From Strongylocentrotus droebachiensis (Eukaryota; Echinodermata; Echinoidea; Camarodonta; Strongylocentrotidae), in NCBI GenBank assembly GCA_035222895.1, contig JAVYIG010007218.1:30001-94000 (forward strand): DNA of 64,000 bases. The letters run 5' to 3'. The notes beneath the pieces were generated by a model. It saw only the letters and a list, made by a program, of their open reading frames with translations, did no database searches and was not told where the DNA came from. Position 1 is the first letter of the stretch; each line of letters begins with the position of its first letter. A program made the translations under genes and the position numbers. This document shows positions 40,307-54,300 of the stretch, piece after piece.

Positions 40307-42287
40307 GAAAGATATTAAAAGAGAAGGGAGAGAGTGGGCGAATAAAAAGAGAGTTGAGAATGCGAGGGCAGAAGAGAATGGAAGAGAAAATATAAAGAAG
40401 AAAAAGCAGAAGGAGAAAGAAAGGAAGAGGAAGAAGAAGGATAAGAAGAAGAAAACAAATAAGAACATTGAAATACCGAAATAATCAAAAGGAAACTATT
40501 CAACATTTGGTCCATAATTATATCGCATATTATGGCTATGACGTTCTTTGTTCATGATGATAACAGAAATGAATATCAGCTTACAGATAGGGATTACGAC
40601 AATAGAGGTAGAATTTTGTTTAATATGATCGTAATAAGGATGACAAAAATTAAGAAAATAGGAGAAAGTCTTTTTCGAAGGAAGTAATGGCTGTTCATCA
40701 ACCCATTTCTCTCCGAAGCTTCCACATAATAGAATTAAAGATGAAGTTGAGAACTGGTCATCAATTACGTATGTGACCAACTGGGAAAGTTTGAGTATGT
40801 AAAACATTCCAATAACTCTACACTGAAGAGTTTTGAAATGATAAAAATGAAAAGAAAATTACTAAATCCTTATTTCACTTCACATGAACTGCACACTATT
40901 AATAGCTATTTCAGACTACACACAAGTGGTTGGTCCACAAAAGTCTTTTCAGTTATTTCTTGGCATATTTCGAATAATCGGGCTAGCTTTCAGGGAACAT
41001 GATAGTATGGTAACCTTCCAAACTGACACAGAAATAATACGAAAGTTCACCAGTTAATCACCCTCTTACCAGCCAGAGTGCGACCTTCTCTTTAAAATTC
41101 ATCATGATCTAGACCGGTCAGTGTGCAGTCTTCCACTTCCTTCCGACGTCATTCTCAATATCCTATCAGGAATAACGGTTGTAATTAGTGCTGCATGTAG
41201 ACAAGAAGGTGGAAGTTACAGGAAAGGGGGGTCTTTCATGATAGTAGGGTCTGCTTTTTTGACGTTCTCCATACCTTATCAGCTCTTCGTCATGTTGACC
41301 GCTCACCTTTAGATGTTTCTGAAATATTCTAGACTATTCCCATTTGTTATCATTTGATATACTCTACGTTATCGTCATTGTAAATTTGCGGAAGATGTAT
41401 GACAACAATTACATTGTTAACAGAAAATTGCCGTAATCATTGTAAAAGACCTTGAGATGATCTTACAATTAACATGTTATAATGCTTTTTTATGTTCTTT
41501 CTTCTGATGACATCACTTATGCCTTACAAAGCATCATTATCCGACCCTGGCATTGTGTGAAATCTCGTAAAATATTCCAGTGACGCCCGTTGATAATGAA
41601 CTATCTTATTTGCCTGTGTTTAGTCGTTGACTCTCGAAATCTTTTCCTGACCATCTTTTTTTCGATGATAATGACCATCCTCCCTAATCGTCTTTACTTG
41701 GCTTTCCATAGTCATATCAAATGTCAGCGGGTCTGGAAGTTTGACCCAATTCTTGAAGGTCGAGGTCAGGGGAGGGCTTCATCGTGTTTTTGTTTTATTA
41801 ATAAACTAGAACACGCTGGAAATAGGGTATACGTAATACTCTTAAAATGGAATGCTAACTATTGAACATGAGGGATAAATTGAGAGTACACTACCTCAAA
41901 TAGCAATCGGGGATGAGAAGTCATTCTCCTTTTTCTGTAAGAGTTAAAGGAGTATCAAACTCGATTTAAAATTATTTGATTAATACGGTCATCGAACTAT
42001 TTCTTATAAATATGTTCTGGATTAATGGGAGACGTGTTTATTGCATTTCAATACTTTACTTTCGAAAATGCCAAGAATTTTTCATCGCTCTTCCTTAATT
42101 TAATATCTTAATTGGTTCGATGGATTTCAAATGTTTTCCTTGTATCCGGAACAAGTATATTCATACTGTATAATTATTTTGTCCACATGAATGCCGGAGT
42201 TGTGTTCTCTACATCTTTTTTTCTGTCATTGTATGTATCTGTATGTTTTTCTCTTCCTATCTATCTGTTCCCCCCTCTCTCTCTCTA

Positions 42288-42323
<36 letters not shown>

Positions 42324-45300
42324 AAACGCAAACTCTCTCTCTCTCTCTCTCATTGTCCACTGCTCTCACTACTCTCGCTCTCTCACTTTGCCTCTCTATT
42401 TTTCTTTATTTCCCTCTCTCTTTTCTATTTCACATCCCTTAGTTATTTTGTTGCCTCCATCTCCATACTTTGTGACTATATTCTTATTTTGTATCATTCT
42501 CTATCCCTAAGTCTGTCTCTCCCTCTCTCTGTCTTTGTCTCGCTCTTGTATCTTCTCTCTACATTACTCCCTCCCTTGTACAACTCACCCTTCACGGAGT
42601 ATCAAGGGACTGACAGCAAGAACAACATGAAATTATAATGTCTGCCCTAACTCACTAATTTAAGTAATGACTCACGAAGGGATAAATTTAGTATACCCTA
42701 CCCCGCTCGTGTCCGCTGATCGAACCCAGTGGAGAAAACTGGAAGGAAGGAGGAATGATTTGAAAGCTAAGGGAAAGCCTGAAGAAGTAGAAATGAGAGA
42801 GAGAAAGAGAGAGAGAGAGAGATAGAAAGAGAGAGAGAAAGAAAGAGAGACAGAGAGACAGAGAGACAGACAGAGACAGAGACAGAGACAGATACAGAGA
42901 CGGAGATAGACAGAAACAGGCAGACATACATAGACAGAGACAGAGAGACAGTCGATGGAGGCAGCCATACTAAAAGAGGGCGAAATATAGACATCAGGAT
43001 AGATTTGAAAAAAAGTTAATGAGAACAACTGGAGACACAAGCATAAATACAAACTTACATATTTTAAGAAAAAAGTACAATTTTACCATGGGAATAGTTT
43101 GAGCATGCTCACCTTCTCTGATTATTGAATGGCGCCTCATTTTTAAAATGACAATGGTCATATTTCATGGTTATTTACTTTTGTTCTATGTGTATAAAAT
43201 AACGGGTTATATATTTTATAAACAGACTACTGAGACAGATTTTTTTTTCGGAGTCAGAAGACCGAAAAGAAAATGCGAAAAGAATCAGCAAAAAATACAC
43301 GATAAAAGGCCTGTGTCGAAACAACGAAGAGTATGTTAGAGAAGGGTACAATATAGAAAAAGGAGAAAGTGAAAAAGAAATAAGATACAAAAGCGAAGGA
43401 AGAATAGAAGAAAAGCAACATAATACTTTTCAATGAGAAAAACAAAAATTCCTTCCTGCAGTAACTATCTAATATCATCACTTTTAATGATCTAGTTACT
43501 TGTTGGATGACACAACCTGCATCCAATAGGGGAGAACACGAGAACGGATGAACATGGAGCTAAAAATGAAGCGCTGGGCTGCCCTGGCCGGATGCGGCGG
43601 GAACATGAGTTGCAGTTGCCATGGCAACGCAACTTTTCTAGCACATTTCAGAACCACCAGTGAATACCCTTGAAATGAGTCCGAGTTGAATCACAACTTC
43701 AAAAGTGTGTCGGATCTGTCATCGATATATTCTGATTCTGAACACACAGAGGAGTTGGGTGGAGCAGTAATTCTAGCAAACCGTTTATATTCGGAGCTTA
43801 AATCGACGAGGATTGTCAAGGGGCAATAGCTATGATATATCAGTAAAATTGTGTACTATAGGTGAACTCTGTATTACCCCAATCGTCTGAATCAGCTTAT
43901 TTTTGGAATATTAGAACAATTCTTCGTCTGCGCCTTTCGAAAAGATGTAGATTAGGTTTGTCATCTGTATCTTAAATTAAAGTCGTAACTTAAATTTTCA
44001 TTGTGATTTTTATTGTTATTATTATTTATGAATCAATGTAATATCGTATACGCCTTTTTCTCATATCATGTCCTATAATATCATGTCATTCTGTGGTGAT
44101 ATAATACATATCATGTATAACATCTAATAATCGTGACTCTTTATTCTTTTTTCCTTGACCTCCACAGAAAAGAACTACCGCGTCCGCTGCGGTCAAGTCA
44201 CGTGTAACCGCGGTCAGATCTGCGACGAGCAGACCCAGTCCTGCGGTTGTGAACCGGGTTACCAAGGACCGAGATGTGATCGCAAGTGTGGACGGGGTCG
44301 TTACGGTGTGAACTGCCAGGGACTGTGTCCATGCAGTCATCACGAGGCTTGCCACCACGTCACTGGGACATGCAGCTCATCAGAGGTGGGTTCGGGTACA
44401 TCTCAGTAGACTGGCAGCTCGGTTTACTAGGCTGTCGGTCGCCTGGGAAGTCGGTCTCTTGTGAGATGTACATTGAAAATGAAATACGACTATATGAGAC
44501 CAAGTTTATCACTGAATGTGCTGTTAACCTCATATAAAATGATGTACGAGAACATTAAAAGCTACTGTAGATAATGTGTTGCAAATGATGCTGTTTTCAC
44601 GAATATTTAGTGTCAAGTGGTAGGAACTGCATTCTCATTTTTGGTAATTTAATCAGTAAAATGAACGGGACGACCATTCCATAAATCCTCTACTAATGTA
44701 CGTAATAGCTCCTTTGCTGCAGTTCATTATCCAAATAAAGTTAAAAGTGCGAACAGGAGAGTTCTTCGTAAAAACTCTGCTGCATTGATGATCCTACCAT
44801 TATTATGTGTTAAACGGGCATCCAAACATACATCGAATTTTTCCATTCATATACCTATTTCGCCGTCTAAATATGCCAGCATTCAACCGTAAACTTTGAA
44901 CTTTAGTTACTCCACTTTTTCCACATCTTAGGATGATGTAACTCATCGTTTGATGTCCTGAATAAGATAGGTAGTGCATTTTTATGCCACATTTTGTTTA
45001 GTTCTATTTAACCAATCCCTTCAGTAGTCATGTCATTTTTTTTCTCCACCCAGAATGAGTTAATACACCAGTTTACAGTTGTATCAGTGCGCATGCGCAG
45101 ACAGTTGACCTCGGGTCAGTGGCCCCGGAACAGATCTTTCCAAAACGTCACGTACACATAAACCCTTGCGTATTCCCAATCAACTTTTCCCAATGCTTCA
45201 AGACCTTTTTATTCACAATGTAATGACATGACCGTTACTTAACTCCTGTCCACGCCATTTCCTACATACTATCTTAGGATGATTCTGATGGTGATGAAAT

Positions 45301-48300
45301 GGTGAATCCTCTACGACCATACGACCGACTACCACCAGGTAACGGTACAGCCATGTGCCGTTCATCTTGTGGTGTGCTGAGTAAGATAGGATGCACCTGT
45401 GCGCTGGATGGAGGAACGTGTAAATGTCCAGGTGAGTTGAAGACCGGGTTGAAGACATGCAGGAGTTGGAGATGGAAGTGTTCCGAAATTAAATCAATTA
45501 AAGGTAGACGAGACTTCTGGTAATAATGTGACGCGGGCTTCTCACAGACTGAAGCGAACGGAATATATTCTAAAGTGAAGAACTGCACATGACTGATGTA
45601 TGTAAGGAAAATGAAAGAATCTATGTATATATGCCTATATCCATGCTATAACAGAGTATACTTGGTGAGTACACCGTCTTGTCCACCAGAGTTTTGCCAT
45701 TTCACTGGATTAAGATGCAAAGTGAACCTTTAACTCATTACAATGATGATCAGTTAATAGGCTCTGTTTCTTTTAAAATGTAATTCCCAAGTTCTCCATA
45801 TTCTGAAGGTATACCCTTGAAAGAGAGTCAAATTGTATTAAATAATCATCTGACTACAATTTCATTAGCTGAGTTTCTGGACAGCTTGACCATGTAAAAG
45901 ATCTTTATTTCATGAATAAATCTACAGACAATGTAACTTTAGTCATGGTAGTTACACATACTTTCTATTTTCATTTCCTCGATCTATTGACTTTAACAAA
46001 ATACTTTGTTAGGTTTTGTGCTTTTACCGTTGTAGACAGGGGCGTCGCTAGACCTTTTTCAGTGGGGGGGGGGGGGGGGGGGGGGGTGTAGAGGCCAACG
46101 ATTACCGACAAAACTAGCCACCAATTACCGAAAAAATTAAATGTCCAATATTTACAAATTCAACCCTATAAACCTAGCGCCAAAGGCTAAATTGTTTTTC
46201 CTATGGACTATCTATAGTACTTGCATATGCGCAAAATGGTCATCTTCCTCGACGACATAAATATACGAATTATTTCTTCAATTTAGTCAGCATCATAGCT
46301 ATCTATTTTAATGCAGGCGCGGAGCTAGGATCTTATTTTAGGGAGGGGCGGTAGTGAGCAAGAGAATCACTTAAAAGCGCGCTCATAAGGGAGGTGTGGG
46401 TGATGGGCCTCCCGCGCGAAGCGCGGAAGCTTAGACGTTTCCTTAAATTATTAGGAAAAGAAGACGATTAATTGTACCGTTTGCGACTGTTAATCCTTGG
46501 CTGAATGAAGTCCCCCCCCCCCTCCGCGCGAAGCGCGAAAGCTTTGACCTTTCATTAAATTATTATAAAAAAAGAAGACGATTTGCTCTACCGTTCTCGA
46601 CTGTTTATCCTCGTCTAAATTCAGTTCCCCCCCCCCCTCCCGCGCAAAACGCGGAAGCTTTGGCGTTTCGTAAAATTATGAGAAAAAACAGACGATTCGG
46701 TATACTGTTCTCGACTCTTAATCCTTGTCTGAATTCAGTTTCTCCCCCTCCCGCGCGAAGCGCGGAAGCTTTGACGTTTCACTAAATTATGAGAAAAAGC
46801 AGACGAATCGGTATACTGTTCTCGACTCTTAATACTTATCTGAATGAAGCTTCCCCTTCCCGCGCGAAGCGCAGAAGTTTTGACGTTACATTAAATTATT
46901 AGAGAAAGAAGACGATTCGTCGTACCGTTTTCGACTCTTAATAAGCCCTATTCATCTGAATTCAGTTTCCCCCTCTCGCGCAAAGCGCGAAAGCTTTGAC
47001 GTTTCCTCATATTATTAGAGAAAGATCACGATTCGTCGTACCGTTTTCGACTCTTAATAAGCCCTATTCATCTTAATTCAGTTTCCCCCTCTCGCGCGAA
47101 GCGCGAAAGCTTTGACGTTTCCTCATATTATTAGAGAAAGATCACGATTCGTTGTACCGTTTTCGACTCTTAGTAAGCCCTATTCATCTGAATTTAGTGT
47201 CCCCCTCTCGCGCAAAGCGCGAAAGCTTTGACGTTTCCTCATATTATTAGAGAAAGATCACGATTCGTTGAACCGTTTTCGACTCTTAATAAGCCCTATT
47301 CATCTGAATTCAGTTCCCCCCTCTCGTGCAAAGCGCGAAATCTTTGACTTTTCCTCATATTATTAGAGAAAGATCACGATTCGTTGTACCGTTTTCGACT
47401 CTAAATAAGCCCTATTCATCTGCATTCAGTTTCCCCCTCTCGCGCGAAGCGCGAAAGCTTTGACGTTTCCTTAAATTATTAGAGAAAGAACACGATTCGT
47501 TGTACCGTTTTCGACTTTTAATAAGCCCTATTTGTCTGAATTCAGTTTCCCATTCTCGCGCGAAGCGCGGAAGCTTTGACGTTTCATTAGATTATGAGAA
47601 AAAGCCGACGTTTAGGTGTGATGTTCTCGACTGTTAATCCTTATCTGAATGAAGCTTCCCCCTCCCGCGCGAAGCGCGGAAGTTTTGACGTTTCATTAGA
47701 TTATTAGAGAAGGAAGACGATTCCTCGTACCGTTTTCGAATCTTATTAAGCCCTATTTGTCTGAATTCAGTTTCCCATTCTCGCGCGAAGCGCGGAAGCT
47801 TTGACGTTTCCTTAAATTATTAGAGAAGGAAGACGATTCGTTGTACCGTTCTCGACTCGCCTTAATGAAGTTTCCCCTTCCGCGCGAAGCGCGGAATTTT
47901 TGGCGTTTCATCACAATATAAAGAAAGGAAGACGATTCGTCGTACCGTTGTTGACTCTTAAACCTTGTTTGAATTTAGTTTCCCCGAAAATTTCAAACCT
48001 CCGATTTCTTTATTTGATATTATAGGAAAGTGAAACTTCGGGAAAATACAAGTATTGTAGTTGTAGTCACTCTCGAAGTCGTCACAGCGGATAAGAAGTA
48101 CGTCACAGTTCGTAGGGAAAAAAACTTTTCGGCCGACCGACAACATCTCACCGACTTCAAACTTCTGCATTGATATAGTACACGAGGATCGAGCAAGAAT
48201 ACCGACACAGCTGACCCGACACAGCAACATATTTACCCGTGTCTTTTTTGCTCCCTCGACGAGACGACTCCACCCAACAACCCCCTTCTCTCTTTTACTC

Positions 48301-51300
48301 CCACTCCTCCTCTCTCAGACTTTTACCTCCCCTCTCTCTCCTCTCTTTCATCCCCCGTTTCTTTTGTTTCCCTTTCACTCTTTTTTCTTTTTTTTCTTTT
48401 CTTTCTTTTCTTTCTTTTCTTTTCTTTCCTCTCCTCCCTCTTTTTCTTTTTTTCTCTTTCTTTCTTCTCTTTTCTTTCCTTTCTTTCTTTTCTTTTCCTT
48501 TCTTTCTTTTCTTTTCCTTTTCCTTTTTTCTTTTCTTTCCCTTTCCCTCTCTTTTTTCCCTCTCTTTTTTTCCCTCTCTTTTTTCCCTCCCCCTTTTCTC
48601 TTTTTCCCGACGGCAGCGCAAGTTTACCGACAATATCCTGACAGGTGGGGGGTGTCGCACCCCCCACACCCCCCCTTTGGCGACGCCCCCACTTGTAGAA
48701 AGTAAATTACTTATTACTCATGACTCAAATTATGATATGTTTCGTCAAAACTTATTTTCGACGCTAAACTGGACTATAGCGTTCTTAGCAGTGTTTTTTA
48801 AATTTTGTTTTGAAATTGATCCAGCTTGTAATCCCACCATGATTTTTACTTACGGAGGAAATCTTCGCTCGCTTTTTTTTGTCGTCCTAGTTTTGAGCTT
48901 GAACTAAGAATGTATCAGATCTACGCTCAGTGAATAGTGTGTGACACGTCTGTAGTTCATGACTTGCAGTAATGTACCGCCATACTTCATTGAATCAACG
49001 ATAACGCAAACCATTTTATGGGGCCCACAACAGTCGAGAAGTTTGATGACGATCTCTATATGCTCCATGTCTAGGGTGTCATATTTACTATAAAGACATG
49101 TTTACTGTGTTTTTAAGATCTTATAAAAACACCTTCTTTCTTTGGTTTTTTTCATTTCTGTTTTGCATGTTTACATCCAGATGTTTGAATATGACGAAAT
49201 TAACCGCAAGCGCTCCTTCGCACAGCATTGATATGGCTGCCATTTTATATATACAGCCTTTGAATATATAATTGATGACATTTTATACATAAAAGAGTGT
49301 CAATAATGAAGTAATACTTTAATATCTTTTTTTTTCTTTCTTTCTCTCTCTGTCCTGTTTTCTTTCTCTTTTGTAAAACAGGTTGAAATGATATTTATTT
49401 GACATCCGTCCATAGTGCAAATTCAAAGAGTTGCACAAAATGTATAAAGGGGGAATGGTTGGATGTTACCATCGCCGTACTTTCATACGTGCTTCTAAAA
49501 ATATTATATAATCAACATATTTAACTTCTACCTTTGGCTTCATTATGACCTGAACTCCACGTTAACTTATGATCCTCATGACCTTCATCAACTAGCAAAA
49601 TAATGAAGTGACTTTATGAATCCTGATCTCTTAAGATACCTTTATGATAATATCTTCCTCTTGAATACACTACTGTAAATATAAACTGACGTCATCTGGA
49701 ATGAACTACTTCATTTCAGAGAGAAAAGTAACGATTTTGCAGTCGTCTACATTTAAGCTATCTTACTGTTAATATCAACTTTCAAATCAAAGAAGTGTGA
49801 CTAATTCAATTTAAGATGGTTTACCAACACTTGAAGGGAGCTTTAACGTTTGTTGGCAGACCAGCCCGGTAATTAGACAAGGCAGATCTTTCCCCCTTCG
49901 GTATTGCGAGTAACGCTAAGACACCCTGTGTACCTCTTTCAATCCCCAATCATGTTCTTCACTGCTGTGACACAGCGAAATTTTAGCTGCCCCGGTTTAA
50001 TAAATCCGCATGATAAGCCTGTATATGAACTTTGATAGACCAAGTCATAACAAGAAGAAAGGTGATTATTTCATCAAGATTGCACTTGTTTTAAGTTAGG
50101 TGCGAGGTGCATGGGTTAGCCCTATATTTTTTTAGTGTACATCGATGAAGTAGATTATTTGCCAATAAACAGTAGTATTATTTATTTATTCAGTTGTATC
50201 TAAAAACAGGGTAGTCTTTTCAGTGCCAGAGGCCTGCTTTACAAAAGAGCCCTGTACATACAAAAATTTACAAAAAATAGAATACATTGTAGAAAACAAA
50301 GACATTATATAAACAACATACCATAAGAGAACTAAAACAACTTAAAAACTAGATCAAAATTAACATAAGGCCTGAAATATTAAACATTTAAGATATTATT
50401 GATACAATACAAAAATACAAATACAAATACACATGCCATAAATAACAGACGTAAAATCAAAAGGGTAAAAGGTAAGAGATAAAACTACTACAGACGACAC
50501 AACTACAAAACAAACAAAACTAACTGTAATAAGTCATGATATAATATTAGGTACCAGTGCATGCATTAAAGTGGAGGGAGTGATTTAATTTGTTTTTTGA
50601 ACATTTGGAGTGAAGTTGCCGTGCGAATATGAGTCGGTAGATTGTTATAGATGCTTGGAGCGATGAAAGAAAAAGATCGTTTTTTAAATTCAGTCTTGGG
50701 TTTCGGGATAAATAAGGGAGTTAAGGTAGAATTACGAGTAACATAGTAAACTGGACATTTACAAGCAAAAGGTTCTAAATAATAAGGGGCTAGATTATTG
50801 AGTATTTTGTAGACGAAAATGCAGTAGTGGTAGTTGATTCTATTTTCAACACTTTGCCATTGAAGAGTGCTTAAAAGGATGTCTTTTGGGGTTAGATAGT
50901 CTGCTAATCTTGCATATCTGTTCTGCGTCCTCTGTAATTTGAGTAAATCTTTCTTTTTGCACTTGCCCCAAACAACTGAACAGTAATCTATATGTGGAAG
51001 CATGAGGGAGTAATAAAGATGTTTCAGTAGGCTTTGGTTCAAATAACTCTTAATCCTTCTAGTGCATGCAATAACCCGATTAATCTTATTAGTCACATTC
51101 AATATATGTGTGGTGTCCAACTTAGACTTTGGTCAAGGGTTACGCCTAAATATTTTATCTCGGTAACATTCTCAAGATAGTCTCGTCCATGACAGATTTT
51201 CAAAATTTGGTTCTTAGTTTTATGTTTCGTTCCAAAGACCATCACTTTAGTTTTCTTTGCATTTATTTCCATATTATTTATTTCAAACCATTTTCGCAGT

Positions 51301-54300
51301 AGATCATAATATTTTTGTAGTTTCTTCTGACTGCTTTTTAAATTGTTACCTTTACAAAACAGTGCCGTGTCATCAGCGTACAGAGCAATTTTGGTTTGTT
51401 TACTAAATTTCAATTTACACATATCATTAAAGGTATTACAAAGTTTTGGTATGGGGTCATGAATTTGGTTCAAATGAACATATTGGAAGCATATGCAATC
51501 CTACAATATTCAGTGATCGTTGTCGCGGTTGAAATCGAGTCTAAAGTTATGAAATTGTAAATAATAAACTCTTTATGTTGTATAGCTCCCTCTCAAGGTC
51601 AAGATATTAATTAAGCTATAAAACAATGTTTCTCGACTAAAATCTACGGATTAGCTATTCCCGTTGGGAAATTATATATCCCAAATACATATTCTGAGAT
51701 TTTCATTGTCGCAGCAACCATTGTACGGCCGTAGTCGCAATTTGAAATCTATCACAATTTACCGGGAGCACCGGTAAATTTTTATATTTAGTTTTTCTCG
51801 AAAGCAGAAGTGTTTTAGGAGCTAAATTTCCTAGTGCTTATAATACATCCCCAGGGGCATCCAAATATATCAAAATGGTAAAGAATCACTATCAACCCGA
51901 TTTTCAAAATTTCCCAAAACTTTGTATTACCTTTAAGAAATAAGCAACAAATGAGGGGGCCCAAAATAGACCCTTGGGGCGCACCAGAGTAAATCTGTAG
52001 AAAATTGCTTTGGACACCTTGAAATGAGACGCATTGTTGCACATTGTAAACCTCATGCATCTTAAATGACATTATTCAAATTATTTTCACGATACAGCCA
52101 CAACTGTATACGGGAAACGTTTCCATTACAATTTAAAAAACAGCCTCCCCATCATAAAATAAGAGAAAAGTATTTCATCAAAGTATTGACAGTCAAAATG
52201 GATGTCAAGCGTAAACAACAAAATAGAAGTGGGGAGTCCTCTTTGGCTTTGTTTATACACTATTTTCTTGTGTTATGTAATGATTGTCAAGTCTTATAAG
52301 AGATCGAATACTCGATACAAAAATTAGATATGATTGTCTTAATTCAATAAATTTACACTTTATACTACCGGTAAGTTAATCAAATAATGCATAAAGTGAA
52401 TGAACATATCTATTTACATCAACTAATTGAGAGAAGAAAAAAAATCAGGATCGGGTATGCTTTAAAGTACAATGAAAAACATATAAACATCAACAAAACA
52501 ACAAAGTATATATCTAGTTCTCACACCTACATGTGCTTTATTTATTTTTATTCAAGTAGATCGAAGAAAATATATATGGTATTTGCAAGTGGCTATGATT
52601 CGACTCGCTAAAGGCTCGCTGTATACACGAAACTACAAAATAGAATCGACAAGCCTTTTGTCGCCATTCATACAAACTCATACTCACTGATTCTAAACAC
52701 ATGCTTGAAAGAAACAGGGCAATGATCTATTTTCTTCAGACGGAGTTTTAATTAACACCGACTGTGAAGGTGATGGTGACCTGTTTTATGTATGTGCCCC
52801 CCCCCCCCCCCCAAGCAATGGGCGAGTGGTTCGAATTTTCGAGAGGGGATGAAAATTTAGAATTGTCTAAAGATCTTTAACCATAATAGATATTTATCAT
52901 GTTTCACGCCCGAGTGAAAATTGTTAATGTGATTGTAGTTATTGAGAAGAGGCACATTTGGATAGTACTTTTATATAAAAATCATAACTAGTTTTTGGCC
53001 TTCAATGGATTTTAAGAACTACAAACCGTTGTTAAGATCGTTTTTCTAGAAAGGGGATAACGAGGATTGACAGTATTATCCAAGAATGCTTTTATAGATT
53101 ATCAAAAGTACATTCCACAAGGGCCTTGTGCATAATCTTTTATTTGTTTTTGCATTGTGTCTTTGATAGCTTAAGGTTTTTAAATCATAAAGTTGCTGTC
53201 GTTGGTTTGAAGAAATACAGATTCAAGATGAAAATATGTGACCTCATACTATCAAGAAGTGCTTGATTATAACAACTCCTCCAAATAAGTTTGATGGAAA
53301 CATGATGAAAATTAAACTCTTTAACATAATATTATATCCCATGTATTATGAATTATGTTCAAATGTTTACTTTTATGAACCGAATAATTTAGATTAATAA
53401 TTAGAAGATTAATACAATAAGAAAGCCATCAAAATTGATCATTATTAAAATCAATGATATAAATGCACTTTTAAGGAAAGTGTTCAAGAATTCCTAATGT
53501 TGGTTTAGATCTTGACTCGCACTTTAAAGGAAGGGTTTGGCCGACAAGCAGTGTTGGTGCTCCCGGCATGACAAGATATGTGTCATAGAATGCACGAACC
53601 AGGAAGATCGTCAGAATGATGCGGTTTGGGTGAGACAAAAACAAAATTGACCGTCTTGAAAAATCCCTCAAGGATATTATATCTATCAATGGAAACCAAG
53701 TTACTTGAATGCATGAATCAACCGACTACTGTACCTGTATATAGCTATGAAAAACTCTCATAGGAATTCATCGGAACTTGTGAAATTAGTGTTAAGGACG
53801 AAGAGGACACATGTAAGGACCTTGTAAACATTTTATGACATTCTTGTGACGAAGAAATGCTCATTAAAAAGTTAATGATTTCTTCTAGGTTTGATCTCTT
53901 TGAATCACTTCGCCAAATCGAGAGAAGGATGCATGCCCCCCCCATTGACAAATGGCTAGAGTTGCCCTGTATTGTTTTAGCCCGCAGGCTCCCCCCTGCC
54001 AATTGCTTTGAACATCTTTTGTGAAGCTCATTATATTCGCAGATTTCTTTTTTAATTATCAATTATGAACAACTTTAATCAAATACTCTTTAAAATAGGA
54101 AATGTGTTTTCAGCTGGGTTTATTACTGAAGTATATGGGTTTATTTGGTGTTAGTGCTGGAGATGTTGAATTAGAAAATACCAGGCCACATTGCATCACC
54201 ACCAGAATGAAGGATATACTATACCGGTAGTGTATCCATGCTATAATTCAAATCCTTAACAATAATTAATTTCTCAATGATTACCGAGACCTGCAGGAAA

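Larger units (their letters stand above)
33688..44167 (+). other. Intron 3 of the receptor gene (10.5 kb)
   Basis: AT-rich intron with several purine/pyrimidine microsatellites, a 19-base G run at 34734-34752, CA/TG repeats, a transposon remnant at 38860-39203, and a GC-richer patch with an X-box palindrome at 43560-43640. I found no coding exon, though a symmetrical EGF-type exon could be missed. Confidence 0.6.
46037..48691. mobile_element. Non-autonomous hAT-like DNA transposon (about 2.65 kb)
   Basis: The left end CAGGGGCGTCGC and right end GCGACGCCCCCA are imperfect inverted repeats (10 of 12). They are flanked by GTTGTAGA (46029-46036) and CTTGTAGA (48692-48699), an 8-bp target duplication with one mismatch, as hAT elements make. 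The interior holds a 23-base G run, a 14-copy tandem array and a long pyrimidine tract, with no transposase. A second transposon-like start (GCAGGCGCGGAGCTAGGAT near 46313) may mark a nested element. Superfamily assignment is inference from ends and duplication length. Confidence 0.65.

Noticed and set aside
46405-47990. Regularly spaced repeats resembling a CRISPR array
   Set aside because: Units of about 113 bp are diverged along their whole length with no unique spacers, inside a eukaryotic transposon.
48239-48907. 222-codon open frame on + strand and lysine/glutamate-rich frames on the - strand
   Set aside because: They are produced by the polypyrimidine tract; composition is one-sided and there is no domain, splice or start context.
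53471-53689. 72-codon minus-strand frame
   Set aside because: No motif or splice context; probably repeat-derived or chance.
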